In this document: positions 22,401-54,005 of the stretch, one piece after another | Layout: the number at the start of each line of letters is the position of its first letter | Numbering within the stretch: the first letter of the stretch is position 1 | DNA from: Euphorbia lathyris | Lineage: Eukaryota > Streptophyta > Magnoliopsida > Malpighiales > Euphorbiaceae | DNA: 64,000 nt | Assembly (NCBI RefSeq): GCF_963576675.1 | Contig: NC_088917.1 | Span: 11,994,001-12,058,000, forward strand | Direction: 5' to 3' | The notes under the pieces: generated by a model | Database searches by the model: none | What the model saw: only the letters and a program-made list of their open reading frames with translations | What the model was told of the DNA's origin: nothing | Program-made: the position numbers and the translations under genes

Positions 22401-25400
22401 TGTTAAAATGGATAAAGTTCAGTGGCCATGGGTGTAATTTACCCCTTTTTTTGGTATGAAATGACCGGAATGACTTTATTGATTTAAAAAGGAAAGTTTA
22501 ATGACTTTATTGAAAGAAAATGAAGTCCGGTGACCTTGATGAAACCGACCTAAAATTTCAGTGACCATCACACACTTAAACTTATAATTTTTTACCTTTT
22601 CGCATTCTGCATATGTCAATTTTGGCCAATGAGACCCGAAATTTGGCAAATTTCAAATAAAATCGACGTTCCATAATCAGATTTGAAGCGTGCCAAATCA
22701 GAAAATGAAGGCGTCGTAGGCCCAAAATTGGATCTCAAACAGTAACAAGTTACAAGTTTAAGTGCGTGATAGATCCGAATATAAATACAATCTCAAACGA
22801 CAAAAAGTTACGAGTTTAGATGTGTAATTACGTTTTAAAATGTGGAAATTTTGCAGTGTTATCAGCAAATAGTGATCCGAAGCTTGTGATGAAGGGAATT
22901 AGTCATGGAGCTTGTGATTATTTGCTGAAGCCTATTCGAATTGAGGAGCTTAAGAACATTTGGCAACACGTAATTAGGCGAAAAAAATTCGATAATAAGG
23001 ATCGGAATAACTCTGAAACTGCAGAGAAGCTTCCTACTGGAAGTAGTGAAGCCACAGCTGATCAGAAGCTTAATAAGAAGAGGAAAGATCAGAATGAAGA
23101 TGAAGATGAAGACGAGAATGGACACGAAAATGAAGATCCAACGGCTCAAAAGAAACCTCGGGTTGTTTGGTCGGTTGATTTGCATCGCAAGTTTGTTGCA
23201 GCTGTTAATCAGTTAGGCATTGATAGTAAGTTTTCAAACTCTTCAATCTTGTGTTAGAAACACCAATGGTTTTAAGTCGTTTTTGAGACGATAAAGTCAC
23301 TAAAATAGCAAATTTGTGTCAATGAGATCGCTATAAACGGATCTGGTGGCTTGCTCCACCGGAAAGTTGACGTGGTGTCCACTTTAGCGACACATCAGAA
23401 TCCAACTTGAAGGGCGTACACGTGGAAAAATAAAAATTAAAAGCTGTGTAAGCTTTTAATTTTATTTTGCCACGTGAACAATGACACCCCTTAAATTTGG
23501 ATTCTGCATGTTGCTGAGGTGAGCGCCACGTCAGCTTTTTGGTGGAGCAAATCGGCGGATCCGGTTATAGTGACAGTATTGTCTCAAAAACAACTTTAGT
23601 GACCACTGATGTAAATACTCACTAAAGTCGTCTTTGAGACAATAAAGTCACTAAAATAGCATAATTTTGTCAGCAAAGTCACTATAACCGGATCTGGTGG
23701 CTTGCTCCACCGGAAAGTTGACGTGGTGTCCACTTTAGCGACACATCAGAATCCAACTTGAAGGGCGTACACGCAGAAAAATAAAAATTAAAAGCTGTGT
23801 AAGCTTTTAATTTTACTTTGCCACATGGACAATAACAGCCCTTAAATTTGGATTCTGACACGTCGCTGAGGTGATTGCCACGTCAACTTCCCGGTGGAGC
23901 AAGTCCTTGGATCCGCCTATAGTGAATTTATTCTATATTAGTGACTTTATTGTCTCAAGAACGGCTTTAGACAATAAAGTCACTAATATAGTACATCTGT
24001 ATAAATAAATTCACTATAGCCGGATCTGGCGACTTGTTCCACCGGAAAGTTGATGTGGCGGCCACCTCAGGGACACATCAGAATCCAACTTGAAGGGTGT
24101 CCACATGGACAAATAAAAATTAAAAGCTGTGTAAGCTTTTAATTTTATTTTGCCGTGGATGACGACGCCCCTTAAATTTGGATTCTAACTTGTCGCTGAG
24201 GTGGTCGCCACGTCAGCTTTCCAGTGGAACAAATCAACAGATCCGGCTACAGTGACTTTATTGATACAAATGTGCTATTTTAGTGAATTTATTATCTCAA
24301 AAACGACTTTAGTGACAACCGGTGTAAATACCTCTTACTTTAGTGATCGCGGGTGCTTTCAAATTCACACTTTTTTTATTGTTTATGATGCAGAAGCTGT
24401 GCCTAAAAAGATCCTTGACATGATGAATGTCGAAAAGCTTACAAGAGAAAACGTTGCGAGCCATCTCCAGGTATATACTTGCTTTCACTACCTAATGAAA
24501 TCGGTCAAAAGCACTCACAATCACTAAAATAGACGGTGTTTACACCGCTTGTCACTAAAGTCGTTTTTGCGACAATAAAATCACTGAAGTAGCAAATTTA
24601 TGTAAATAAAGTGATTATGGCCGCATCCGGTAACTTGCTCCACCATATTGCTGACAACATCAACATGTCAAAAACCAACTTGAAGGGGCAGCCACGTGTC
24701 ATACACGCGAAAAGGATGCCACGTGGACGACACATGGATGCCACGTGGACGCCCCCCATGGATGCCATGTGGATGCCCCTTTAAGTTGGTTTTTAACGTG
24801 TCGCTGATGTTAACATTTCGGTGGAACAATTGACCGCATTGGGTTTAATGACTTTATTGACATACATGTACTATTTTCGTGACTTATTCTCTCAAAAACG
24901 ACTTCAGTAACGACCGGTGCAAATACCTCTACTTTAGTGACCGCAGGTGCTCAGCATTGGTCCCGGTAACTAATTACACGGTTATTTTTGTCGATGCAGA
25001 AGTATCGGCTTTACCTTAGAAGGATCAGCACAGTGGCAAATCAGCAAGCTAATATGGCTGCTGCTTTAGGCAGCACAGATGCTTCTTCCTATTTACAAAT
25101 GAGTTCAGTTACGGGACTCGGATATCACAATTTGGCCGGAACAGGGCAGTTTCACAATGCAGCTATCCGATCTCTCCCACCGAGTGGAATTCTTAGTCGG
25201 CTGAATTCTCCAGCTGGCCTCGGTATCCGTGGCCTTCCATCTCCGGGACTAATTCAATTAGGCCATATGCAAAACACAAGCCATTTATCAAATCCTCGGA
25301 GCCATTTCGAGCAAGTTATGCATCACGATAGAAATGTACTTCAAGGGATGCCAACATCGTTAGATCTCGATCAGATTCAAGCTAACAAAACCGCAGTTCC

Positions 25401-27285
25401 TTACGTTCGAGTCCAAGAACTCGCTCCTACCGTTATTAACGATTCAACTTCTTTCTCTACTTGTGGTCCCAAAACAATGGCTAGCGCTTCAAACAATCAT
25501 TTTCTTGCTGCCCCGGGGATACAAGACAGTCGAAATTTCCAAAAGCAATCTCCGCTTTCCGATTCAGGATTCAAGGACTGCTGGTCGACTGATCCTGCTC
25601 ACGTCGAATCCTACAATGATTGCTTCAAACAATCTACATTGCACGTTAGTGATGTAAGAAACGGTATGTCGGAAATGGCGTTACAAAGTGCGGATCCTCA
25701 TTCTAATGTCACACAAGGGTGGAATGATCAGAGGCTAGATGCTATCTACCAGTCGAATTCTGTATGCGGTTCGATAAACCCGGGAATTCGCGGTCGGATG
25801 GGCCCGAGTTTGGACTCGAATAATGCGGTTTTTCATCGAACAAGGAGCTTTGATTCGGCTAGACAACCACAGTTTGTTGATTCATCTTTGATGAAGGGTA
25901 ATGACATTGAAAATTTTGCTATGGAAGCATTGATGAGATCAAATGAAAGGTATCAGAAGACTCAGGGAAGTTATATTTCTAATAACTTTGGTTCCTTGGA
26001 AGATTTAGCAGGCGTTATAGTGAAACAGGTATGTATTTCATCGGCAAAACGCGTATTTAAGCCCCTGGTTTTTTAAATGGATACATTAAGTTCTTACTTG
26101 ACGACCTAGTTATGTGTGTGACTAAACTTCAATTAGTGCGTATAGAACTGCCCGAATGTCACTGTTCCCTAAAGTAAAACGATTAAACTTAATAAGTTTG
26201 ATCGTTTTACTTCGGGGTTGATGTGGTAAGGTTATTTTAGGGGTTGACATGACGATCTGTGTTAACATGTTGGTCTTTCTACATGTGCTAAACGTAGTTT
26301 GTCACACATAATTAGGCCATCCAAAAGGGACTTAATGTGTCCGAAAAATAATTGATAAGAGACTTAATGCATACCTTTAAAAGATAAGGGGCTTAATTTG
26401 TTCAAAAATAATTTTTTAAGTGTAAAAGATTAGGGGCTTAATCAGTAAAAATCTTATGTTCAACTTTTTACTCCTGTGTCATAAAAAGTTGAGATTTGGC
26501 ATCCACAGTTTTGGTAAATTACACTTATGGTCCCTCAATTTTGACTTTACTTTCTTTATGGTCCTAAACTTCAAAATTGTACTTAAAAGTTCCTAAACTT
26601 TACCCTTTGATATAAAATTCCCTTCTGAAAGCAAACAACCTCAAAATGACGTCCTCAAAATAGAAAGTTCCAATAATTAAAGTTGTTTAGAACCATGTTT
26701 TCGTAATCCCAAATCACCATTTTTTTAGCTTTCTCTTCTTTCTAAACAGTTACTTTCTGTCTCCTAACCAAACAACACCCTGCATAAAGGATTAGCTGCG
26801 ATTAGAGTGGGCAAAGGTTAAAGGCACTTTTATGTTAGTAAAGAGTAAAGTTCAGAGACTTTATGTCCGATTTGAAAATTTAGGGGCCATAAAGAAAATA
26901 AGACCAAAGTTGAAGAGCCATATGTGTAATTAACACCCGAAATTTTTTTCAGGTTAGAAAATAACCCTCAAAACTATCCTACCTAGTTTTTCAAGCTGTT
27001 CCTGTAAGTTCTTTCAATGAAAATTTGGGGATAAATGTTTTCTTTCCAAAAAAGTATATGTTAGGTTTGATCTAGGAGTGGCAATTCGGATTGATATCTT
27101 ATAATCGTGTCAAACCAGTCTTATCTGTCGGGTTACCTTTGTAAATCGTGATACCGTGTCAGAAATTGTTACCTCTACTTTGATCTCCTCATCAGCTTGG
27201 ATATCTGCTAACGAATAATTTGGTGGTGCAGGAGCCGGATAAAGTGACGGTAACAGATGATTTCGATTGCGGATTATTCTCTTAG
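19436..27285 (+). CDS. ARR12: Type-B two-component response regulator (ARR10/ARR12 clade)
   Basis: A nuclear transcription factor that ends the cytokinin His-Asp phosphorelay. Exons: 19436-19565, 21563-21715, 22857-23225, 24394-24470, 25000-26028 and 27232-27285. All introns are GT-AG, the total is 1812 nt, and the frame closes with a TAG stop (603 aa). The receiver domain (about 17-130) has the acidic D24-D26 cluster, phospho-acceptor D70 in [12 protein letters not shown], and K119 in [10 protein letters not shown]. An acidic linker ([10 protein letters not shown]) follows. The GARP/Myb-like DNA-binding domain is about 194-253 ([39 protein letters not shown]). The long C-terminal region, about 350 aa, has no clear domain and should carry trans-activation. 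The N-terminus MTVEQ...[14 protein letters not shown] matches the ARR12 group, though ARR10 cannot be excluded. The start has no competing upstream ATG in frame in the exon. Introns 1-5 are filled with foldback elements but the splice sites are intact. It is convergent with the PICKLE gene. Confidence 0.94.
19790..20153. mobile_element. Foldback MITE in intron 1 of the ARR gene
   Basis: Arms of about 180 bp meet with almost no loop near 19970. The left end GGTCAATCCCTAAAGAATTT is mirrored by AAATTGTTTAGGGGTTGACA at the right. Subterminal words (TGGTGTTTTTAGTTCAATCC) are shared with the larger element at 20429-21504, so the two are related. Confidence 0.8.
20429..21504. mobile_element. TIR element in intron 1 of the ARR gene
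   Basis: The termini are a perfect inverted repeat: GGGATATTGACACATTTGTG at 20429 and CACAAATGTGTCAATATCCC ending at 21504. The interior carries several copies of one module, each ending in GGCAAGAGTTGCTCAAAGAG and AATCTCGCCACC (about 20840, 20995 and 21310) plus an inverted copy near 20595. An internal duplication history is visible. No coding region. Confidence 0.8.
21055..21207. repeat. GAGCCGAGC foldback fragment nested in intron-1 element
   Basis: The left part TTGAGCAGGTCAAACTCGGC is repeated as TTGATCAGGTCAAAACTCGG at the right, with repeated CTCGGCTC/GAGCCGAG words between, ending GATTACAGCCCTAA. It is the same repeat type as 5769-6841. Confidence 0.6.
21790..22560. mobile_element. 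Nested TIR elements in intron 2 of the ARR gene
   Basis: Outer arms are TCAGTTTCATAAAGATCACT (about 21798) and the mirrored GTGACCTTGATGAAACCGAC (about 22530-22550). Inside lies a second element, 21953-22445, with GGGTAAATTACACC/GGTGTAATTTACCCC termini flanked by T-runs on both sides. The inner element belongs to the family at 4556-5064. Intron splice sites are outside both. Confidence 0.72.
23268..24325. repeat. Three tandem foldback units in intron 3 of the ARR gene
   Basis: Each unit (about 330-350 bp) is an inverted repeat centred on AAAAGCTGTGTAAGCTTTT (near 23440, 23792 and 24123). The arms contain TTGCTCCACCGGAAAGTTGA and AACTTGAAGGGCGTAC mirrored on the other side. The three units are direct tandem copies of one another. 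Unit limits are approximate. Confidence 0.82.
24530..24945. repeat. Diverged foldback unit in intron 4 of the ARR gene
   Basis: It has the same outer arms as the intron-3 units (CACTAAAGTCGTTTTTG, CTTGCTCCACC). The centre is replaced by four short tandem GGATGCCACGTGGAC-like units at about 24714-24775. Its closest relatives lie in the adjacent intron, suggesting local spread of this family. Confidence 0.72.
26049..26400. mobile_element. TIR element in intron 5 of the ARR gene
   Basis: The left arm TTTAAGCCCCTGGTTTTTTA is mirrored by AAAGATAAGGGGCTTAATTT at the right, and ACATTAAGTTCTTAC by TAAGAGACTTAATGC. Related to 3972-4415. It starts about 20 bp inside the intron. Confidence 0.6.
26515..26937. 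mobile_element. Diverged GGTAAATTACAC-type MITE in intron 5 of the ARR gene
   Basis: The left end GGTAAATTACACTTATGGTC is mirrored by the right end CATATGTGTAATTAACACC. Internal arms carry TCCTAAACTT/AAGTTCAGAGACTTTA words. This is an older member of the family at 4556-5064. Confidence 0.65.
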
Positions 27286-27457
27286 GAAATGCAGCTTGTA
27301 CAAGTTTTAGCTGCAAAGTCTGCAACAGAGAAATGATCTGAAAATGTAATTGTTACCTCAGGATTTTCTCTCCTCTTTTTTAGATAATTGTATGTTGGTA
27401 GAAGTTGTTTTCTTTCTCAGTTTTAGCAAATTTTCTAGTTGATTGAGCAGTTTGAAA

Positions 27458-29470
27458 GATTTCTTGGACCACTTTGTTTATGAACCGTAGAAAATTCATG
27501 TTATCGATCTTTATTTCAGAAGTTGAATAAGGTTTTTTTCGAGGAAAATTTGGTTTCCAATGATTAGAATTCGGTAATTGTATCATTATGTTCAGTGAGA
27601 TGTCTGATATGAACATCTAACACGCTTGACATTTAATACCGGTGTCAATTCATTAAACAACGGATGCAACTTTTTTCAGTTGCAGATTTCTTGGAGCACA
27701 TGAACAATAGAAAATTCATGTTATCGATCATTATTTCAGAAGTTGAATAAGGTTTTTTTCGAGGAAAATTTGGTTTCCAATGATAAGAATTCGGTAATTG
27801 TATCATCATGTTCAGTGAGATGTCTGATATGAGCATCTAACAAGCTTGACATTTAGTACCGGTGTCAGTTCAGTAAACAAGGGATGTAACTTTTTTCGGT
27901 TGGAGCACTTTGTTTATGAACCATAGAAAATTCATGTTATCGATGTTTATTTCGGAAGTTGAATAAGGTTGTTTTCAAGGAAAATTTGGTTTCCAATGAT
28001 AAGAATTCGGTAATTGTATTGTTATGTTCAGTGAGATGTCTGATATGAGACTCCAACACGCTTGACATTTAATACCGGTGTTAGTTCATTAAACAACGGA
28101 TGCAACTTTTTTCGGTTGCAGATTTCTTGGAGCACTTTGTTTATGAACAATAGAAAATTCATGCTCTCGATCTTTATTTCAGAAGTCGAATAAGGTTGTT
28201 TTCGAGGAAAATTTGGGGTCCAATGATAAGAATTCGGTAATTGTATCATCATGTTCAGTGAGATGTTTGATATGAGCGTCTGACACTCTTGACATTTAAT
28301 ACCAGTGTCAGTTCATTAAACAAAGGATGCAACTTTTTTCGGTTGTAGATTTCTTGGAACACTTTGTTTATGAAAATTCATGTTATCGATCTTTATTTTA
28401 GAAGTTGAATTAGGTTGTTTTCGAGGAAAATTTGGTTTCCAATAAGAATTCGGTAATTGTATCATCATGTTCAGTGAGATGTCTGATATGAGCATCTAAC
28501 ACGCTTGACAATTAATACCGGTGTCAGTTCATTAAACAATGGATGCAACTTTTTTCGGTTGCAGATTTCTTGGAGCACTTTGTTTATGAACAATAGAAAA
28601 TTCATGTTATCGATATTTATTTCAGAAGTTGAATAAGGTTATTTTCGAGAAAAATTTGGTTTCCAATATAAGAATTCTGTAATTGTATCATCATGTTCAG
28701 TGAGATGTCTGATATGAGCATCTAACACGCTTGGCATTTAATACCGGTGTCAGTTCATTAAACAACGGATGTAACTTTTTTCGGTTGCAGATTTCTTGGA
28801 GCACTTTGTTTATGAACAATAGAAAATTCATGTCATCAATCTTTATTTTAGAAGTTGAATAAGGTTGTTTTCGAGGAAAATTTGGTTTCCAATGATAAGA
28901 ATTCGGTAATTTCATCATGTTCAGTGAGATGTCTGATATGAGCTTCTACCACGCTTGACATTTAATACCGATGTCAATTCATTAAACAACGGATGGAACT
29001 TTTTTCGGTTGTAGATTTCTTGGAGCACTTCGTTTATGAACAATAGAAAATTCATGTTATCGATCTTTATTTCAGAAGTTGAATAAGGTTGTTTTCGAGG
29101 AAAATTTGGTTTCCAGTGATAAGAATTCGGTAATTGTATCATCATGTCCAGTGAGATGTCAGATATGAGCATCTAACACGCTTGACATTTAATACCAGTG
29201 TCAGTTCATTAAACAACAGATGCAACTTTTGTTCGGTTGCAGATTTCTTGGAGCACTTTGTTTATGAACAATAGGAAATTCATGTTATCGATTTTTATTT
29301 TATTTCAGAAGTTGAATAAGGTTGTTTTCGAGGGAAATTTGGTTTCCAATGATAAGAATTCGGTAATTTCATCATGTTCAGTGAGATGTCTGATATGAGC
29401 ATCTAACACGCTTGACATTTAATACCGGTGTCAGTTCATTAAACAACGGATGCAACTGTAGATTTCTTAT
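27458..29470. repeat. Tandem array of about nine ~224-bp units
   Basis: Unit starts (GATTTCTTGGA...CACTTTG) fall at about 27458, 27685, 27901 (start eroded), 28121, 28348, 28564, 28790, 29014 and 29242, with a last partial unit at 29461. Unit length is 215-228 bp. Every unit contains GAAAATTCATG, GAGGAAAATTTGGTTTCCA and AATTGTATCATCATGTTCAG-like blocks. Several units are open on the minus strand for 63-83 codons, but that follows from the repeat and shows no known domain. The array starts about 170 bp after the ARR stop codon, so it may overlap its 3'UTR. Confidence 0.92.
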
Positions 29471-30656
29471 ATCATGTTTGTTTTAGAAATAGGGAAGGGA
29501 GATAAGGGGAAGATAATGGTTTTATCCCTCAAACTTATACTCAAGAGGGGGTGGTACAAGGAGGTGAGATAAGTTACTACAATTTTAATATCATGGAAAA
29601 GTTCATCATATCCCGTAGTTTAAGTAAAGTTAAAACAGTAAAATGTATTATTTTATCCATATCTTTATCCAACGTACCAAACATGGAATAATAATTCTCA
29701 ACATTTATTCATATTCCAATCTTTATCCTTATCCCTATTCCAATAGAATATCAAACGCCCCCTAATGGTAATGGATTGGGGATCCCTATTACCGTTTCCG
29801 ATCCATCCTTGAGAATGAGGATCATTTTCTTTCTCATCCCCAACCTTATGGAAATGGGTATAGGGATTCCCCGATCCTAATGAGGCGAGACTCAATATGT
29901 ATGGGTATTACTCGCTCCATTGACAAGCCCAAACTTGAGATTCAATCACTGGACTCTTTGCTTTGGAATCGAACATTGGTTTCGTATGTCCTCCGACAAT
30001 TCAAACATGAGCATTAGAAATCTGATAATTGTATCACCATGTTTGGTAACAAATGTCTCATATGAGCATCTAACACCAATGTTATCAAACAGGACATCAA
30101 ACCGGATCGATAATTGGATCACGAGTCAATTGGTCGGACTGGATGACGTAATAAATAAATAATATTTATATATATATATATATTAAATATATATAATTAT
30201 TTTAAAATTATTTTTATAAATTATATATATCCAAAACAAATTATAAACAACTTTTAATTTGTTATTTTTTTGTTAACTTGGAGCTTAAATATATAACTTG
30301 AGGCTCTTCGCAATTTAACGATATGGAAGATAACATAACAATATTGTTAAATTTTTATCAGAAAATAGCCTTTAAAGAAAACAGATATGGACACAAAACG
30401 GACACAGACATAAAATCCAGAAGCGCTACTAAAGAGGAGTTCTCGTACAACATAAGTAAGATATAATCCACATGTATATCAGCATTCCTTTTACCCCATA
30501 ATATATGCTAATTAATTTAATATGAAAAAAGAGACTTTCATAAAACTATTCAAAAGTTTGCAGAAAATTGACATGTCATTTTCTGAGATTGTAGTCTAGA
30601 TGATGCTATAGGAAAGAAATTATGAAAGATGTAATGATGTTATAACCTAGATATAT
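29471..30656. other. Spacer between convergent genes, with an orphan array unit
   Basis: Positions 30013-30075 (AATTGTATCACCATGTTTGG, TCATATGAGCATCTAACACC) are a diverged piece of the unit in the preceding array. About 29471-29990 therefore looks like an insertion splitting the array. An (AT)n microsatellite lies at 30165-30195. The last bases should include the 3'UTR of the PICKLE gene. No poly(A) signal was assigned. Confidence 0.55.
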
Positions 30657-51360
<20,704 letters not shown>

Positions 51361-52524
51361 GTTCTGCAAAACAAAGAACACATTCCATGTTTAGTACTTA
51401 ATTACCAACAACCTATAGAATGGTTAAAACGTATAAGAAAAGGACTTGGATACTTCAAATAATGAAAAAGGAAGGTAGTAAACCTATAAACCACAAAATG
51501 GTAGGGAAAATCAATTGTGTGCCAACTACTAAGTATGAACTTGGATTCAAATTCTCACAGATTATAGCATCATATTTCCCCTACTTTGGCTCATCAACAT
51601 AATATACGATTTAAAAGAACAAATTCATGTAGTGAAATACTGATAACATTTGACAATTATGTTTCATATCTTATAAGCATATGACCCTATCTCAGAATTA
51701 CTTCAACAAATTTGGTTGCCAGATCAAAACTGGCACGCTCTAGGGATCCTAATGTATTACATAAACACCAGCTGTCTACTTACTTTCACACTAAGGAGAG
51801 CGAATTAGAAGGGGGAAATTATATGTCCTAGTGAAACAACAACAAAGCAAAGTTTGGTCAGCAGCATAGAAACAGCGCGAAACAACCTCCTCAGAAACTA
51901 AATTCTTCAAAACAATCACTGAATATATTCTGTTAACTACACATTTAGGAAAAAAAAAAGATGATGAAGAGAAATAACCAAGGGTTAGGAGGTGTTGTTA
52001 ATTCTGCAATCCCTCTCCTAGTTAGCAAGGTTCCAAAACTCCCATTCTGTATTACTTCAGAATTGAACTCCACTTAACCAATTCTACTCTCTATCTCTCT
52101 AAAAGAACCCTAAGAACCGAACAAATGCAGGCCCCACACCCATACATCTGACTAACAAACAAAATTCTGAACTAACATCTCTTTTTTCCATAGCAATTAA
52201 AAAGGAAAAGAAGCCGTGAGAGCTCAAAGTCGAACAGCAAAAGAAGCGGAGAAAACCGAGACGACAAGCACACAATGAAATTGAAACGAGACGCAAAAAC
52301 GGGAGAAAACTATAAATTCGCGCTAAAATTCCAAATTCTTGCGGAAACCGAAAAGGAGAAAGAAAATCTCATTTCCAAGTTTAATTACGAAGAAGAAACA
52401 CAATTTCCCACTACTCCCACGATTCTCCAAACAGAAAAAAAAAAAAAAATTATCGTGTTAGTAGCTGGCTAAGTAGAGTTTAGGAGAGTTCTTTGAGCAA
52501 TGATGCTTGATAGAATCATCTTAC

Positions 52525-52660
52525 CTAAGTAAACCGACCAGCTTAGACAGGGAAGATAGAAACGCCAGAGTTAGCCGGATCTGATACGCCTGGCGAAGTT
52601 CCAACCGTCGCCGGAATCGGATTTTGAAGCTGGGTAAAAGAGGCGGTCTTAAAGGTAAGC
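52525..52660 (-). other. Probable 5'UTR exon of PKL
   Basis: On the minus strand ACTTAG|GTAAGATG at 52525 is a good splice donor. The acceptor TTTGTTTTGCAG lies 3 nt before the PKL start codon at 51360. The 5' limit and promoter elements are not determined; 52660 is a guess. Confidence 0.5.
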
Positions 52661-52984
52661 GTTATAAGTTATTTTTTTCTTTAATTTGTTTATTTCTACT
52701 TTTTGTTTGAAAAATAAAGACCAAACTACTGTTTTATATAACCGTACTCAAGCTTCTTGATATCAAAAAAGAGCAATTGGATTTACGAAATGACCAAACT
52801 ATCCCTCAAGTACATGACTAGAGCATGCAATTTCGAGGGTAATATGGTATTTTCATTGCTTCTAAATATTAATGAAATTGTCAAGTTGTGAGATATTGTT
52901 GAGATTTTGGGGAAAAAAAATTAGGTTGAGAGTTAGGGTCGGTTTGGTTACCTCCTGTTTGCTGATTTATTGTTAGACGCCTTA

Positions 52985-53771
52985 GTCTTTGTTTGAGAGT
53001 TTAGAGGTTAACGCGGTGAGAGTTAAAGCAGGTAATTGAAAGGAAAGGAAAGTGATAAAAAATGAAAGTTAAAAGTTTATAGTTAAATTTAATTTGGAGA
53101 TTATGTTACTCCTATTAACCCCCAATTTAGATTTCGTGCATAACATTGGTAGAGGCAATTCCCTTGAGGCGAAGCTCTAAGGGATCTTTTCGGGGTTGGA
53201 AGTAGCCTTAAGGTCGAATCTGAAACGACTTGAAGTGGAATCTGACTGTGTTGAGATTGTTTCGTTGATCCAGAGCCATTGCCCCCCACACCATCCTGCT
53301 AGAGCGTTAATTCGTAACATCCAAGCGTTGCTGGTACAATTCGAGCAAGTTTCAGTCTCTCATATCTATAAAGAGAGGAACCAATGCGCGGACTTCATGG
53401 CGAACAAGGCTTTTGAATACCCCATCGGCCTCAAGATTATTCACCAAGCTCCGAGGGATATCGGTCAGCTTCTGAGAGAAGATTATTTGGGAGTAATATT
53501 TCCCCGATTGATTGCCATCTAGTGTGGTCGTGTGGTTTTAGTTTCGTTTTTTTGTTTTGCTTTCGTTCGTTCTGTGTTTAGTTTCCTTACTTTACCAAAA
53601 AAAAATTAACCCCCAATTTAGAGGTTAGAGTTTGGAGGTCAAAGGAAGTAAACATTTAACTCCCATTAACCTTTATTTACTCTCCAAAAACAACTTCCAA
53701 ACAAGGTTAATATGATACTTATCCTTCCATTACTCTCATTTACCTCCATTAACCTCATCTCAAACAAAGGC
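52985..53771. mobile_element. PIF/Harbinger-like MITE with TTA TSD, host of a LINE fragment
   Basis: Termini GTCTTTGTTTGAG and CTCAAACAAAGGC are inverted repeats. The target duplication is TTA (52982-52984 and 53772-53774). Subterminal arms are imperfect (GAGGTTAACGCGG versus TTACCTCCATTAACCTC). It contains the nested LINE fragment at 53131-53605. Confidence 0.78.
53131..53605 (+). mobile_element. 5'-truncated LINE 3' end carrying an RNase H-like fragment
   Basis: The insertion is flanked by ATTAACCCCCAATTTAG at 53114-53130 and 53605-53621 and ends in an A-tail. The retained ORF part (53196-53522) reads VALRSNLKRLEVESDCVEIV, HIYKERNQCADFMANKAFE and ends IAI-stop. This matches the C-terminal RNase H-like (RVT_3) domain found in plant LINE ORF2 proteins. 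Confidence 0.88.
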
Positions 53772-54005
53772 TTAAGCGACTTGAGACCATTAACCATTCA
53801 AATCAACTTTAATTGGTATAAATTTTTTAAAACATATAATATAATGATACGAAATATCTAATCATGTGATTTTGTAACAGAACTTGTAATGAAAGTGGTA
53901 ATTGAATTTTCAAATAACGGTTAACTAACGGTTGCTATATATGTAATTATAACTGAATTTTCAATTAAGAGATGAGCAACGGTTTCTAGATATGCAGTTC
54001 TAGTT

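Noticed and set aside
22862..23185. Minus-strand 107-codon ORF
   Set aside because: Antisense shadow of ARR exon 3 (acidic repeats read as Ile/Phe).
24988..26076. 362-codon open frame as a stand-alone gene
   Set aside because: It is exon 5 of the ARR gene plus intron bases at each end. The frame joins exactly to exons 4 and 6 through GT-AG sites.
28028..29172. Repeated minus-strand ORFs (MLISDISL... type) as a small-protein family
   Set aside because: They arise because the 224-bp tandem unit happens to be open on that strand. Units have frame-breaking indels and no domain, so I treat them as repeat shadows.
53196..53522. 108-codon ORF as a host gene
   Set aside because: It lies between exact 17-bp target duplications with an A-tail and matches the LINE RNase H-like C-terminus, so it is a truncated LINE.
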